Source of the DNA: Rhizobium sp. PDO1-076
GTDB lineage: Bacteria; Pseudomonadota; Alphaproteobacteria; Rhizobiales; Rhizobiaceae
Direction: 5' to 3'
NCBI RefSeq assembly: GCF_000247475.1
Contig: NZ_AHZC01000055.1
Coordinates: forward strand, 1 to 61,701
Length of the DNA stretch: 61,701 bases
Below are positions 33,583 to 42,402 of the stretch, in pieces. Below the pieces are notes generated by a model that was not told the origin of the DNA, did no database searches, and saw only the letters and a list, made by a program, of their open reading frames with translations. The translations under genes were made by a program, and so were the position numbers. Numbering within the stretch: the stretch's first letter is position 1; the number at the start of each line of letters is the position of its first letter.

Positions 33583-34779
33583 TTATGCCGCGCGCTCCAG
33601 CAGGAGCTTTGCCTTTGCCTCAAGTTCAAGGCGCCCGTCCTGATGCGTTTTCGTGCGGGCATGGGCTGTCAGACCTTGCACAAAATCAAAGACGCTTTCC
33701 GGCGGACGGCCTTCCTCGCGCAACACGGTCTCGATAATCCGGCCGGTTTCCGCTTTCGAGAACCCACGCCTGCGCAGGAAGCTTTCACGGTCCTCGTCAG
33801 TGCGGGCGACGATCTTGTCCCGCGCCGCCTTGATCCCGGCCACGAAAGGCGCAGCACTCGACTTGGCAAAGTTCGTCAATGCCGGTGCGGCCTCATAAGC
33901 AAAGCGCTGCGCGGCGAACTTGCTGTGGCGGATGGTGATCTCTTCGAAACTCTCGACGCCCCACAGATTGCGGTTCATGCACACGGCGCGAAGATAGAAG
34001 GAGGCGATGCCGAGCGTCTTGGCGCCGACTTCGCTGTTCCAGCAATAGAAGCCTCGAAAATACAAGTCAGGATCGCCGTTTGGCAGGCGTCCGGCCTCGA
34101 TCGGGTGTGTGTCATCAACCAGAAACAGGAAAACGTCCCGGTCACTGGCATAAAGCGTCGTTGTGTCCTTGGTAATATCCACGAAGGGGTTGTGCGTCAT
34201 CGACCCCCAATCCAGAACGCCTGGCACTTTCCACATGGTATCGCCCACGCCATTGCCGGCGATCTTCATCACCGCCGCCACGAGTTCATGGTCGAATATC
34301 CTGCCGTAGTCGGGACCGGTCACTGCCCGAAGCTCGATGCGGCCGGTATCCGCTTCGTAGGTCTTCACAAGCTCAGCGCGGTGCGACAGCAGGCCATGCT
34401 GCAGATTGATGCCAGCCAACGGCGCAGGCAGCTGCCGCATATAGGTGGAGGGTGCACCGACAAGGCTGCACAGCTGACCAAAGCTCCAATGCGTCGGGGC
34501 GATGGGTTGATCACGTCCGGGCACGATCAGCGCCAGCCGTTCCGCATTGTCACGGCTCGCCTCGACCCGCACGGCGCGGCTTTCCACGGTGCGGGTCGTA
34601 GCACGATCCGCCCTCGCCTTCACACTGTCATAGAGGTCCGTCAACGACAGGTAGCGCTCATCGTCGGGGCGCGAAAACCATTCTGACGAAACCCGGCTGT
34701 TATGCACACCACGCGACACGTCGACACGGAACCCCTCGGCGACCTGCTGGCCAATCTGGAAGTTATCGTTGAAATTCAT
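33583..34779 (-). CDS. DUF932 protein (phage/plasmid YfjQ-like)
   Basis: 398 residues with YEADTGRIELRAVTGPDYGR, IFDHELVAAVMKIAG, LYASDRDVFLFLVDDTHPIE, GFYCWNSEVGAKTLGIASFY and NRNLWGVESFEEITIRHSKF, the DUF932 core. The family is common on plasmids, phages and ICEs and its function is unknown. ATG 34779 is preceded by AGGAGCAAGGTC. With the DUF736 gene upstream it forms the standard right-arm accessory pair of Rhizobiales ICEs, separated here from the transfer module by about 10 kb of cargo. Confidence 0.92.
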   Translation of the reverse strand: MNFNDNFQIGQQVAEGFRVDVSRGVHNSRVSSEWFSRPDDERYLSLTDLYDSVKARADRATTRTVESRAVRVEASRDNAERLALIVPGRDQPIAPTHWSFGQLCSLVGAPSTYMRQLPAPLAGINLQHGLLSHRAELVKTYEADTGRIELRAVTGPDYGRIFDHELVAAVMKIAGNGVGDTMWKVPGVLDWGSMTHNPFVDITKDTTTLYASDRDVFLFLVDDTHPIEAGRLPNGDPDLYFRGFYCWNSEVGAKTLGIASFYLRAVCMNRNLWGVESFEEITIRHSKFAAQRFAYEAAPALTNFAKSSAAPFVAGIKAARDKIVARTDEDRESFLRRRGFSKAETGRIIETVLREEGRPPESVFDFVQGLTAHARTKTHQDGRLELEAKAKLLLERAA

Positions 34780-34986
34780 GACCTTGCTCCTGTTTTTTCA
34801 CGTTGGTGCCGAAGGCATGTCCCTCGACATGCTTTCCGGGGGCGCGTGAGCGCGCGGGGATGGAGGGGGCAAATGCCGGCGAGCATGGCCGGCCTGCCAG
34901 GCTTGAGCGGAACGCAATGGCGGAGATCGCCTATGGGGATCAGTACCGTTCTGCTGAGCGGCGGGCCTGCCATGCGCAGGCGGCGT

Positions 34987-35027
34987 TTGCGGGGAGCAAG
35001 GGGAAAAGTTTCCCTTGCTCCCCGCAA
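34987..35027. repeat. 16-bp perfect inverted repeat
   Basis: TTGCGGGGAGCAAGGG (34987-35002) is perfectly inverted at 35012-35027 around a 9-base loop. It is much longer than a usual terminator stem and lacks a T tract. Possible roles are a transcript-stabilising structure, a protein-binding site or a remnant of a transposable palindrome. Confidence 0.65.
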
Positions 35028-35120
35028 GGATCGGCGGAACTCCTGTGGAGCCGGTCAGGACAAAGGGAGCGGAGCTCTCCGTATTTTCGAGCAGTGGCGG
35101 CGGACCTGAGCATGGCGAAG

Positions 35121-35136
35121 CCCCGCTTTCGCGGGG
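35121..35136 (-). terminator. GC hairpin after the DUF736 gene
   Basis: CCCCGC-TTTC-GCGGGG begins 15 bases after the DUF736 stop on the minus strand. The stem is strong but no T run follows. Confidence 0.45.
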
Positions 35137-35150
35137 CCTGGCCGTTGACC

Positions 35151-35465
35151 TTATCCGTTGGCCGTGCGGCGGCGCGACCAGATGAGGGAGAGTTCCTCGC
35201 CTTCCGCCTCGACCAGGCTGGCATAGATGGGAGCGGCGAAGCTCGGATCGTCGAGCTTGACGGAGAGATAGGCATTGCCCTTGTCGGACTGCTTCTTCCA
35301 CGCGGCCCCGAATTCCACAGTGGAGGCGAACACGCGGTAGTCCGGGCCATTTTCGGTGTCGCCCTCGGCGGGCACGAATTTCACCGACTTGACGTTGAGG
35401 GTGAGGGTCTTGACCGAGCCGGTGAGGCCATTGTCGGTGCGGGTGAAGGTGCCGATCGTTGCCAT
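35151..35465 (-). CDS. DUF736 protein, copy 2
   Basis: 104 residues: [56 protein letters not shown]. Same family as the gene at 18764 but clearly diverged, so not a recent duplication. ATG 35465 is chosen because the family begins MATIGTF; longer upstream readings are not family-like. Function unknown. Confidence 0.92.
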   Translation of the reverse strand: MATIGTFTRTDNGLTGSVKTLTLNVKSVKFVPAEGDTENGPDYRVFASTVEFGAAWKKQSDKGNAYLSVKLDDPSFAAPIYASLVEAEGEELSLIWSRRRTANG

Positions 35466-36574
35466 GATGATATATCCTTTTTGCTGATCGGATCGCGCCC
35501 ATCGCGATCTCGATGATGGTCGGACGACCGGAGATGATCGAGACGCACCCCCGGGGCTCCCTGTTGCGCTTGGCGCAATGGGGTGGCTTGTTGGGCCGCA
35601 ATGACATGGAGGGCGTCGGGCAACCGCTATTTTGATTTCGCGATGCAAAGCCGGCTGCGCCGGCGGCGGAAAAAAGCGGATGAACGACGTTGCGGAACTG
35701 AGATCGAGGCGGCCATTTGCCGCCGGTCTTCGGTCAGACCAGGTCAATCGAGTTCGTGTTGGGCGCACTCTCGTCAGTCAGAGAGACAACCGCGTCATGG
35801 TAGGTGTCGACACCCTCGCCTGCCTCTGGACAAAGGCGTTTCGGCTCACGCGGCGCAAGGCCTTCAGTTTATACTGGCCGTTGAACCTTTGCCGATCCGT
35901 GCGGCCCCTTTGCCCGGACCTTTCGATGCTCGCTCTCATGCGTCATGGGATCCGGGCCGATGTTGCAGCAGCCCGACATCGACACAACTGTCAACACGAT
36001 CAAATCGAGCCATCCGTCTTCGTCGCCTCACCCGCCAGCGTGGCATTGGGCAGGTTCGCCGGGCTGCCATCCCTGGTGTGGCACATGGCCTTGTCCCTTC
36101 TGATGGTCACCACCGGTCCTGATATGACGGGGCCGAGCAGCGCGATCGGCCCGTCGCCGTTCGCCACCTCCCTTGCGCCAGCGCATCATGTTGGTCATGG
36201 CGTGCATGTTCCCATCGAGGTCCGGCCGCGTCCCATGTGCGCGGCCGATTTTTTCGCCCATGTAATGACGAAGGCCGGAGCACCAGGGCAAGGGGTAAGA
36301 CCCCTTGGCTCCCTTTCCAAAGAGGTTGCATCAAGTCTGCTTTGCGAAAACCGCGAAACTTCGTTCAACGCAAGCTCTTTGGTCGGCTACGAAAAACTAC
36401 GCAAGAACGCGAAGTCGCCGCCGAGAACATGCCATTCTGATCGTGCTTGCTCAATGCCACCCGGAAATTCGCATTCCCTTAGCCGATTTTTTGGTCAATT
36501 CTCTGCCGATGCCGGGCTGTTAGTCCGAACCGGTACCAAAGCCAATAAAGCCATGTCTCCATGGAGTTGCCGTG
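35466..36574. other. 1.1 kb without a recognisable gene
   Basis: Only weak, arginine/serine-rich readings occur, none with a family motif or a consistent ribosome site. The composition drops in GC toward 36300-36660. The stretch is best described as decayed ICE sequence between the DUF736 gene and the integrase module. Confidence 0.5.
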
Positions 36575-36664
36575 ATGGAAGATCCCACCTACCTGACTGC
36601 TGAAGAGGTAGCTTGGCGCTATCCCGGATCGAAACGAACCTTCGTAAATTATTGGTTTATATAG
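36575..36664 (+). pseudogene. Truncated excisionase-like HTH gene
   Basis: MEDPTYLTAEEVAWRYPGSK, then RTFVNYWFI and a stop: 29 codons. The PTYLTAEEVAxRY opening is that of AlpA-like HTH_17 proteins commonly encoded next to phage or island integrases. The rest of the domain is missing, so this is probably a remnant. Confidence 0.45.
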
Positions 36665-37023
36665 CCTTTTATTGAGTCCATGACTGCTCCACAACGAGGC
36701 AACCAGCGGGGCTTGCGATCATCTATATGCGGAGGTGTAGAACTTTCGTCGCACCCGTGCAGATGAGATCGAATAAGCGGCGCTGCGGCGGCCAGCTCAC
36801 CTGGAGGACGCAGCAAGGAACATCGCGGCTTTCCTGCAAGCGTGTGGGGAAAACTCGAATTGGGGAATTGATCACGCTTCACTCTGACGCGCTCCACGCG
36901 CTCTGAGCCAACGCGGATCGAAGAATTACGATGTGCCCCCGAAGCCCCTTCGGCATACCGCGGAAGAAATCGACGCCATCGCCAGTTTGGTCAATGCGCC
37001 AGCAACTTTGGAGGGCTCGCAGA
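36665..37023. other. Intergenic, AT-richer stretch
   Basis: About 360 bases. A very short reading (GTG 36933 to TAA 37031; PPKPLRHTAEEIDAIASLVN) looks protein-like but is too small to call. No RNA or terminator is seen. Confidence 0.4.
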
Positions 37024-37905
37024 ATGGCTAAGCAGAACGTCATCACCGCCCTCGAGAGCGAGGCTCTCATCAATCGGCTCGAACTGCAGAAAACGCAGGA
37101 GGCCGACGTTAACAACCCTTACAGACATCTCGAAGAAGAGTGGCCGTGCCTCTCCCAGAAGGATGGAAAGCCGCAAAGCTGCCATGGATCCTATCCATCG
37201 CTGCGTCCTCCTCGCAGGGCTTCATTGGACTCAAGGGATGTGTTTCGACTGAAGGCCCAGATGAGCAACACTCTTTGGAAGCCCGAGCCGAGCGGCCTCA
37301 TCCACCAGACGCTAGGCAAGGCAAGCGAAGAAACCTCCGAACCGGCAAGTATCCTGTCGCGCTGCATAATCCAAGGCCTCAACCAAGGAGAGCCAGCGGA
37401 CGGAAAGCCAAACCGCAGAGCGCTCTCGGACGAGATTGACGACTTTGACGCCGCAGTTCAATGGCTGCGCGAACTGACTATGGACGAATTCAACAAGGAG
37501 CGCTCCGCGAGGAAGGTTAGAAAATTCCACCAGTGGCCGCGCATGGTTGAAGAAGACGTGGCCATGGTGCTACCCGACCAATGTGACGCCTGGTCGACAG
37601 CAGGGCACGGCGCCATCACTGACTTTCCGCCACGCCCCCACACCGGCAATGAGGGAGGTGGGGCAGACATGACCTCCGCACCCGCCGACGAACTCGCCGC
37701 GACCGATGCGTCCCCCTGCTACAAGGCCGAGCGCGTCGATCTTGTCATCTGCTGTGGCGAGACTTCCTATTCCGGCACCGGCTTCGATTGCAACGCGTAC
37801 TTCGTGACAGCAAATAGCCGAATCGCCGTCGGCATTGCATGCCCCGACGCATCGGTTCGCGCGATACTTATCTGGGATCTGCAATCGCAAGGGACGGTGG
37901 CATGA
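37024..37905 (+). CDS. Hypothetical protein of the integrase module
   Basis: 293 residues from ATG 37024, which has GGAGGGCTCGCAGA upstream. The N-terminus (ITALESEALINRLELQKTQE) and a middle segment (IDDFDAAVQWLRELTMDEFN) look like real helical protein. The C-terminal part (VDLVICCGETSYSGTGFDCN) has several Cys. No family is recognised. The stop overlaps the next gene by 4 bases. A shorter gene starting at ATG 37668 is an alternative. Confidence in the whole frame is modest. Confidence 0.45.
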   Translation: MAKQNVITALESEALINRLELQKTQEADVNNPYRHLEEEWPCLSQKDGKPQSCHGSYPSLRPPRRASLDSRDVFRLKAQMSNTLWKPEPSGLIHQTLGKASEETSEPASILSRCIIQGLNQGEPADGKPNRRALSDEIDDFDAAVQWLRELTMDEFNKERSARKVRKFHQWPRMVEEDVAMVLPDQCDAWSTAGHGAITDFPPRPHTGNEGGGADMTSAPADELAATDASPCYKAERVDLVICCGETSYSGTGFDCNAYFVTANSRIAVGIACPDASVRAILIWDLQSQGTVA

Positions 37906-38120
37906 CCAAACACGCCGCCATCGCCGTGCCGATCAGCAAGGAAAGCACGCGCCGAACACGCGCGAGTGAAAAAGCTCTGCGCATTACCCTGACGGCGATT
38001 TGCGAAGCTGGTCTATCTGTGGACAAGGTGTGCGTAAACGGTGGACAAATTGAAATCCACTGCGGGCCCATTGCCGCTCGACCGTCCCCGAAAAAGGATG
38101 GAGGCCTCAAGGAATGGTGA
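37902..38120 (+). CDS. Small hypothetical protein upstream of the integrase
   Basis: 72 residues: MTKHAAIAVPISKESTRRTR, ALRITLTAICEAGLSVDKVC, VNGGQIEIHCGP. It overlaps the previous gene (ATGA) and ends just before the integrase start, so it is part of the same unit. Small genes of this kind often precede island integrases. No family is recognised. Confidence 0.6.
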   Translation: MTKHAAIAVPISKESTRRTRASEKALRITLTAICEAGLSVDKVCVNGGQIEIHCGPIAARPSPKKDGGLKEW

Positions 38121-38128
38121 GGTCATCC

Positions 38129-39196
38129 ATGAAGGTCAATTATCGGGGGCTTCTCGTCGAGAAGCTGCCCTCCGGCGGTGTGCGTTATCGCGTGCGCCCA
38201 GAGGGCAACGTCAAGAAGCGGATCCGCATCTTTTGCGGGCCCGGTCATGATGAGTTTCAGAAGCAGTACCGGCTGGCGCGCCTCGGCTTTCAGCCTGAGG
38301 TGATCAAGAAGGAATCAGAACTGGCGAGGCCGCGCTCAATCGGCTGGCTCGTCGCCTCCTACTTCGAATACCTTGAGGAGCGCGTGAAGGCCGGAACCAC
38401 CAGCCCCAAAACGGTGAAGAAGAAGCTCAACCTGCTGCAGCGCCTGGTCGCCGATCCGGACAAGGTCATGGAGATCCCGCAGCATCGGCTGATCGAGATG
38501 CAGGACCAGATGGGCTCGACGCCAGCCCAGGCAGACGCCTTCATCGAGGCCGTCGCCGTGATGTTCGATTGGGGCCTTAAGCGTAAGTATCTGAAAGAAA
38601 ACCCGGCGCGCGGCATTGATCGCGTCTACACAAAGGGCGACGGCGCCCAGCCGTGGAAGGCGGCAGACGTCCGAAAGTTTTTCGAGACGCACAAGAATGG
38701 CGCCACGCCTCATGTCGCCATGTCGGTGCTGCTTTGGACCGGATGCCGAATCGAAGACCTGACTATGCTCGGACGGCGGCACGAGTGCCTACTGGACGGC
38801 ATCGAGGCGCTGCGCTGGATGCCGATGAAGAAAGGTTCGTCGGAGGTGACTATCCCTCTCCTGCCGCCGCTGAAGGCCGCAACGCGGGCGCCAAAGGTGC
38901 AGGGCCAGATATACGTCCTCGCCCGAGGCGCCAAGCCGTTCGCCAGCGGAGACAGCATGTCGGCGATGTTCAAGCGCTGGTGCATCGACGCAGGACTGCC
39001 CCATCTCTCTGCCCACGGTGTGCGCAAGGGATTGGCCGAGCTGCTCGCAGAACTGGGCTGCAGCCAATACGAAATCATGGCCATCCTCGGCCACTCAGAA
39101 GCCAAGACCAGCGAGGTCTACACGCGACGAGTCGAGCGCTGGAAGCTTGCTTTAGGCGCGATGGATCGAGTGAATGTGTCCCATGCATGGTTCTGA
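38129..39196 (+). CDS. int: Tyrosine site-specific integrase
   Basis: 355 residues from ATG 38129 (MKVNYRGLLVEKLPSGGVRY), with GTGAGG upstream; ATG 38114 is an alternative adding five residues. The catalytic domain shows the first Arg in LLWTGCRIEDLTML, then HGVRKGLAELLAELG (second His/Arg box) and ILGHSEAKTSEVYTRR with the catalytic Tyr. A SAM-like N-terminal domain precedes. The gene ends 55 bases from the 3' end of tRNA-Leu, the usual relation of an island integrase to its attachment site. It is intact, so the island may still be excisable. Confidence 0.93.
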   Translation: MKVNYRGLLVEKLPSGGVRYRVRPEGNVKKRIRIFCGPGHDEFQKQYRLARLGFQPEVIKKESELARPRSIGWLVASYFEYLEERVKAGTTSPKTVKKKLNLLQRLVADPDKVMEIPQHRLIEMQDQMGSTPAQADAFIEAVAVMFDWGLKRKYLKENPARGIDRVYTKGDGAQPWKAADVRKFFETHKNGATPHVAMSVLLWTGCRIEDLTMLGRRHECLLDGIEALRWMPMKKGSSEVTIPLLPPLKAATRAPKVQGQIYVLARGAKPFASGDSMSAMFKRWCIDAGLPHLSAHGVRKGLAELLAELGCSQYEIMAILGHSEAKTSEVYTRRVERWKLALGAMDRVNVSHAWF

Positions 39197-39216
39197 CGTG
39201 GGACAGAAGACAAAGA

Positions 39217-39240
39217 AAAAGCCCGCAAAAGCGGGCTTTT
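39217..39240. terminator. Bidirectional intrinsic terminator
   Basis: AAAAGCCCGC-AAAA-GCGGGCTTTT is symmetrical with T runs on both strands, so it can end the integrase transcript (plus) and the tRNA-Leu transcript (minus). Confidence 0.9.
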
Positions 39241-39251
39241 CTTCAGTCAGA

Positions 39252-39336
39252 TGGTGCGGTCGAGAAGACTCGAACTTCCACGTCTTGCGACACAGCGACC
39301 TCAACGCTGCGCGTCTACCAATTCCGCCACGACCGC
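39252..39336 (-). tRNA. tRNA-Leu (GAG)
   Basis: An 85-base class II tRNA. The acceptor arm starts GCGGTCG and ends CGACCGCACCA with encoded CCA. The D-arm has GGCGGAATTGGTAGACGC. The anticodon stem-loop CAGCG-TTGAGGT-CGCTG gives anticodon GAG. A long variable arm and the TTCGAGTC T-loop follow. Its 3' end faces the integrase gene and is probably the attachment site; the tRNA itself is intact. Confidence 0.95.
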
Positions 39337-39372
39337 ATCGTGGTAGGCGCCGAATTGCTCCGGCGGGGCTGC

Positions 39373-39401
39373 ATGTAGCAAAAGCATCCGGGGTCCACAA
39401 G
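39373..39401 (-). promoter_or_regulatory. Promoter of tRNA-Leu
   Basis: Minus strand CTTGTG (39401-39396), 17-base spacer, CTACAT (39378-39373), about 37 bases upstream of the mature tRNA 5' end. Confidence 0.6.
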
Positions 39402-39551
39402 CCCGCTGTGACAGATTTTTGAAAAATCGGTTCAACCGGTGGATAAGCCTGGAAACACCCAGCAACGACAAGCGCCCAACTCCCCTTGAACTCCGGGGGC
39501 TTTCTTGCCAAGTAAAGGGAAAACAAGGGTTTTCACCCGAAGGCAAAATTC

Positions 39552-40274
39552 ATGCAACGCACCGATCTCGATCTTTCCATGCAGGCGGCCGAGGGCTGTC
39601 CTGCCGTTCGCTGGCGGATCACCGAAGGGCTTGTTCCCTATGAAGAAGCCGTGGCCGAAATGGAGCGCCAGGTGGCGGCCATTGCCGATGGCACGGCCGA
39701 TGAACTCGTCTGGCTGGTCGAACATCCACCGCTCTATACCGCCGGCACCAGCGCTGATTCCGCCGACCTGATCCAGCCGGATCGCTTTCCGGTCTTCGCC
39801 ACCGGACGTGGCGGCGAATACACCTATCATGGCCCCGGCCAGCGCGTTGCCTATGTCATGCTCGATCTCAAGCGGCGGCGTCAGGACGTGCGCGCCTATG
39901 TTGCGGCCCTCGAAGAAGTGGTGATCCGCACGCTCGACAGCATGAATGTCCGTGGCGAGCGCCGCGAGGACCGGGTCGGCGTCTGGGTGCGCCGGCCAGA
40001 AAAGCCGCTTTTACCCGATGGCACGATGGCCGAAGACAAGATCGCGGCACTCGGCATCCGCTTGCGCCGCTGGGTGAGCTTTCACGGCCTTTCGATCAAT
40101 GTCGATCCGGACCTCGACCATTTTTCGGGCATCGTGCCCTGTGGAATCAGCTCCTATGGTGTGACGAGCCTTGTCGATCTCGGGCTGCCGGTGATGATGA
40201 CCGATGTCGACATGCGGCTGCGCGATGCATTCGAACAGGTTTTCGGCGGCACCGTCAACGACAATCAGGGTTGA
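39552..40274 (+). CDS. lipB: Octanoyltransferase, lipoate biosynthesis
   Basis: 240 residues. LipB moves octanoate from acyl-carrier protein to lipoyl domains. Motifs visible are [36 protein letters not shown], the Lys in [20 protein letters not shown] and the catalytic Cys in [21 protein letters not shown] 39552 has GAAGG upstream. Housekeeping gene next to tRNA-Leu, marking the chromosomal side of the island boundary. Confidence 0.96.
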   Translation: MQRTDLDLSMQAAEGCPAVRWRITEGLVPYEEAVAEMERQVAAIADGTADELVWLVEHPPLYTAGTSADSADLIQPDRFPVFATGRGGEYTYHGPGQRVAYVMLDLKRRRQDVRAYVAALEEVVIRTLDSMNVRGERREDRVGVWVRRPEKPLLPDGTMAEDKIAALGIRLRRWVSFHGLSINVDPDLDHFSGIVPCGISSYGVTSLVDLGLPVMMTDVDMRLRDAFEQVFGGTVNDNQG

Positions 40275-40278
40275 TGCA

Positions 40279-40716
40279 TCAAGCCCGGCCGATCACCGGA
40301 CCATCGAGATCGGACAGGCCCCGCTTACCATTCTGCCGGTCCTCGTAGCGTTCGATCTGCTGGCTGATCTGGCGGATCAGCCGACCGCATTCCTGATGCG
40401 CATCATTCAGCCGCCGCAATTGCACCTGGAGCGCCTCCAGCGGCAATTCGTCGGTCTCCTCCAGAGGACCGTAGCCATGGCCGGTGATCAGCCACATGGG
40501 CGACACGCCGAGAATGCCGGCAAGGTCTATCAGCCGGGATGGGCGTGGCTCGCAGCGATCGGCCTCCCAGTTCAACAGGCTTTCCTTCCTCACCCCGAGA
40601 CGATTGGAAAGATCGACGAGTGAAATGCCCGCCGCATCGCGCGCGGTCGATAGACGCCCACCCAGCGTATCATCGCTCGAATCGATCATCCTTGAAGCGC
40701 TGTTGCGGTTCGGCAT
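40279..40716 (-). CDS. XRE-family transcriptional regulator
   Basis: 145 residues. The HTH (GGRLSTARDAAGISLVDLSN, RLGVRKESLLNWEADRCEPR) lies in the first half; a C-terminal coiled-coil-like segment (LQVQLRRLNDAHQECGRLIR) follows. ATG 40716 is preceded by GGGAGGACGG, which decides against the internal ATG at 40689. It converges with lipB with a 4-base gap. Target unknown. Confidence 0.88.
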   Translation of the reverse strand: MPNRNSASRMIDSSDDTLGGRLSTARDAAGISLVDLSNRLGVRKESLLNWEADRCEPRPSRLIDLAGILGVSPMWLITGHGYGPLEETDELPLEALQVQLRRLNDAHQECGRLIRQISQQIERYEDRQNGKRGLSDLDGPVIGRA

Positions 40717-40962
40717 GCACCGTCCTCCCTTGGCAAACCGCCGAGTACCGGAGCGTCCGGTTGTCAGCCAGTCTTTTGCATCCTCCAGACGAATATAGGA
40801 GGGCTAACATTGGACCGCCACCCCGGCAACGGCATGCACATGCAGGAAATCGCCAGAAACCGACAAGTTGCCTGTTTGCTACGACGGGCAGGGCAGCTCC
40901 CGTTCCTTGATCTGCCTTGGCGCCTGTGCTTGATGGCCTGACAATCGCCAGGGGCAACCATC

Positions 40963-41901
40963 ATGCAGCCGTCGAATTCTTCGTCCAATCCCCTGCGCGG
41001 CATGGTCCTGATGGCCGGTTGCATGCTGGTCCTGCCGGTGATGGATGCCATTGCCAAATATATGGCAACCGTCGAAGGCATGTCGCCGGCCCAGGTGACA
41101 TTCTACCGTTTCCTGTTCCAGCTTGCCTCGACCCTGCCCTTCCTGCTCGCACTGCGCGGAATTTCAGCGCTCGCGGCCAAGCGGCCGTGGATGAACCTTC
41201 TGCGCGGCGCACTGCATGGCGCCGCGAGCCTGCTGTTCTTCATGGCCGTCAAATACATGCCGCTCGCCGACGTTTTCGCCATCTACTTTGTCGAACCGTT
41301 TATCCTGACAGCGCTGTCAGCGATGTTTCTGGGCGAAAAGGTCGGCTGGCGCCGCTGGCTCGCCATTGTCGTCGGCTTCGGTGGCGCGATGATCGTGATC
41401 CAGCCGAGCTACGAGATCTTCGGCCTGACGGCGCTGCTGCCGGTCGCCTGTGCCTTCCTTTTTGCGCTTTACATGTTCCTCAACCGAGCGATCGGAGACG
41501 CCGATTCGCCGATGACCATGCAGACACTGGCGGGGATCGGCGGTACGTTGTTCATGACCGCAGCGCTCGCGATCGGAACCAGTGCCGGCGATGCAAATTT
41601 TACCGTCTCCCTGCCCGCGTCCTGGCTCGGCCTACTGCTGCTGACACTGCTGGGCACGATATCCGGCTTCATCCATCTTCTGGTCGTGCGTGCCTTCCGC
41701 ATGGCGCCGCTGTCGGTGCTGGCGCCGTTCCAGTATTTCGAGATCATCGCCGCTGTCGCACTCGGATATCTGTTCTTCGACGAGTTTCCGAGTGCCTCGA
41801 AATGGCTCGGTATCCTGATCATCGTCGGCTCGGGTCTCTTCATTCTTTGGCGCGAGCAGAAACGGGCCACGGGCGATCGGAACGTCGGCGCAAGCCAATA
41901 A
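40963..41901 (+). CDS. EamA/DMT-family membrane exporter
   Basis: 312 residues, ten predicted helices in two EamA repeats (GMVLMAGCMLVLPVMDAIAK and FRMAPLSVLAPFQYFEIIAA). The FLGEKVGWRRWLAIVVGFGG and FFDEFPSASKWLGILIIVGS ends of each repeat are typical. Drug/metabolite transporter superfamily; the substrate is unknown. Its own transcription unit. Confidence 0.9.
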   Translation: MQPSNSSSNPLRGMVLMAGCMLVLPVMDAIAKYMATVEGMSPAQVTFYRFLFQLASTLPFLLALRGISALAAKRPWMNLLRGALHGAASLLFFMAVKYMPLADVFAIYFVEPFILTALSAMFLGEKVGWRRWLAIVVGFGGAMIVIQPSYEIFGLTALLPVACAFLFALYMFLNRAIGDADSPMTMQTLAGIGGTLFMTAALAIGTSAGDANFTVSLPASWLGLLLLTLLGTISGFIHLLVVRAFRMAPLSVLAPFQYFEIIAAVALGYLFFDEFPSASKWLGILIIVGSGLFILWREQKRATGDRNVGASQ

Positions 41902-41990
41902 GATATTGCTAACGTATTTCTTTAGCGAAATCGCAATGGATCGATATCTATCCTGATCGCCAGTTTCATGATGAAACAGGATAGAGAAAC

Positions 41991-42284
41991 ATGAGCGAGT
42001 TTCGCTTCTCGTTTCCGGCATGTGTCATTGCCGGAACACAGAAGCTGTCGGCCAACGACATTCTTCTTCCACCCATTCCTATGGTTCCAGACTGTGTCCT
42101 GACCTCCGATGAGGTCACTGCACTTATGCCGAACAGCCCGTCGGACGATCCGCGGTGGTCGGCTTTTCTCGACCATCTCTTGCCATGTCGCATGGAACCG
42201 CCGCCGCCAGGTCCGGACAACCGTGGCATCCGGTGGCTGAAGGTGCAGGACTCGGTCTTTCTCGACGAGAGCCATGCCGCCTGA
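41991..42284 (+). CDS. Small hypothetical protein (rhizobial family)
   Basis: 97 residues: IAGTQKLSANDILLPPIPMV, CVLTSDEVTALMPNSPSDDP, RWSAFLDHLLP. The pattern 'SANDILL...V LTSDEVxAL...DPRWSAFxxxxL' resembles, loosely, a small rhizobial family of unknown function, here in a diverged form. A weak GGATAGAGAAAC ribosome site is present. The opposite strand has a longer reading without family character. Moderate confidence that this is a real gene. Confidence 0.45.
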   Translation: MSEFRFSFPACVIAGTQKLSANDILLPPIPMVPDCVLTSDEVTALMPNSPSDDPRWSAFLDHLLPCRMEPPPPGPDNRGIRWLKVQDSVFLDESHAA

Positions 42285-42402
42285 AAGGCGCGACGTAGCC
42301 GGTGCCCCGGTCGTTTTTGTCTTGTATTTTAGCAATCCCAGAAACTCAAACATAAGACATGCGGCCTAGGGTGGCATCTGCCATTCCCGGCCCGAGGAGA
42401 CA

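Larger units (their letters stand above)
34780..35150. other. Intergenic with hairpins between DUF932 and DUF736 genes
   Basis: About 370 GC-rich bases without a gene. They contain a long inverted repeat and a short GC hairpin (listed separately). Confidence 0.6.

Noticed and set aside
35632..36603. Open frame of 323 codons on the plus strand
   Set aside because: No family motif, no ribosome site, composition rich in Arg/Ser/Pro like a chance frame in GC-rich DNA; it begins in the promoter region of the opposite DUF736 gene.
37140..37439. Alternative plus-strand frame inside the hypothetical gene upstream of the integrase
   Set aside because: Its opening looks protein-like, but there is no ribosome site and the other frame has one and overlaps the next gene; a frameshifted ancestor cannot be excluded.
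41922..42353. Minus-strand frame of 143 codons
   Set aside because: Basic, Arg/Lys-rich translation without motif; the plus-strand 97-codon reading on the same DNA resembles a known small rhizobial family.
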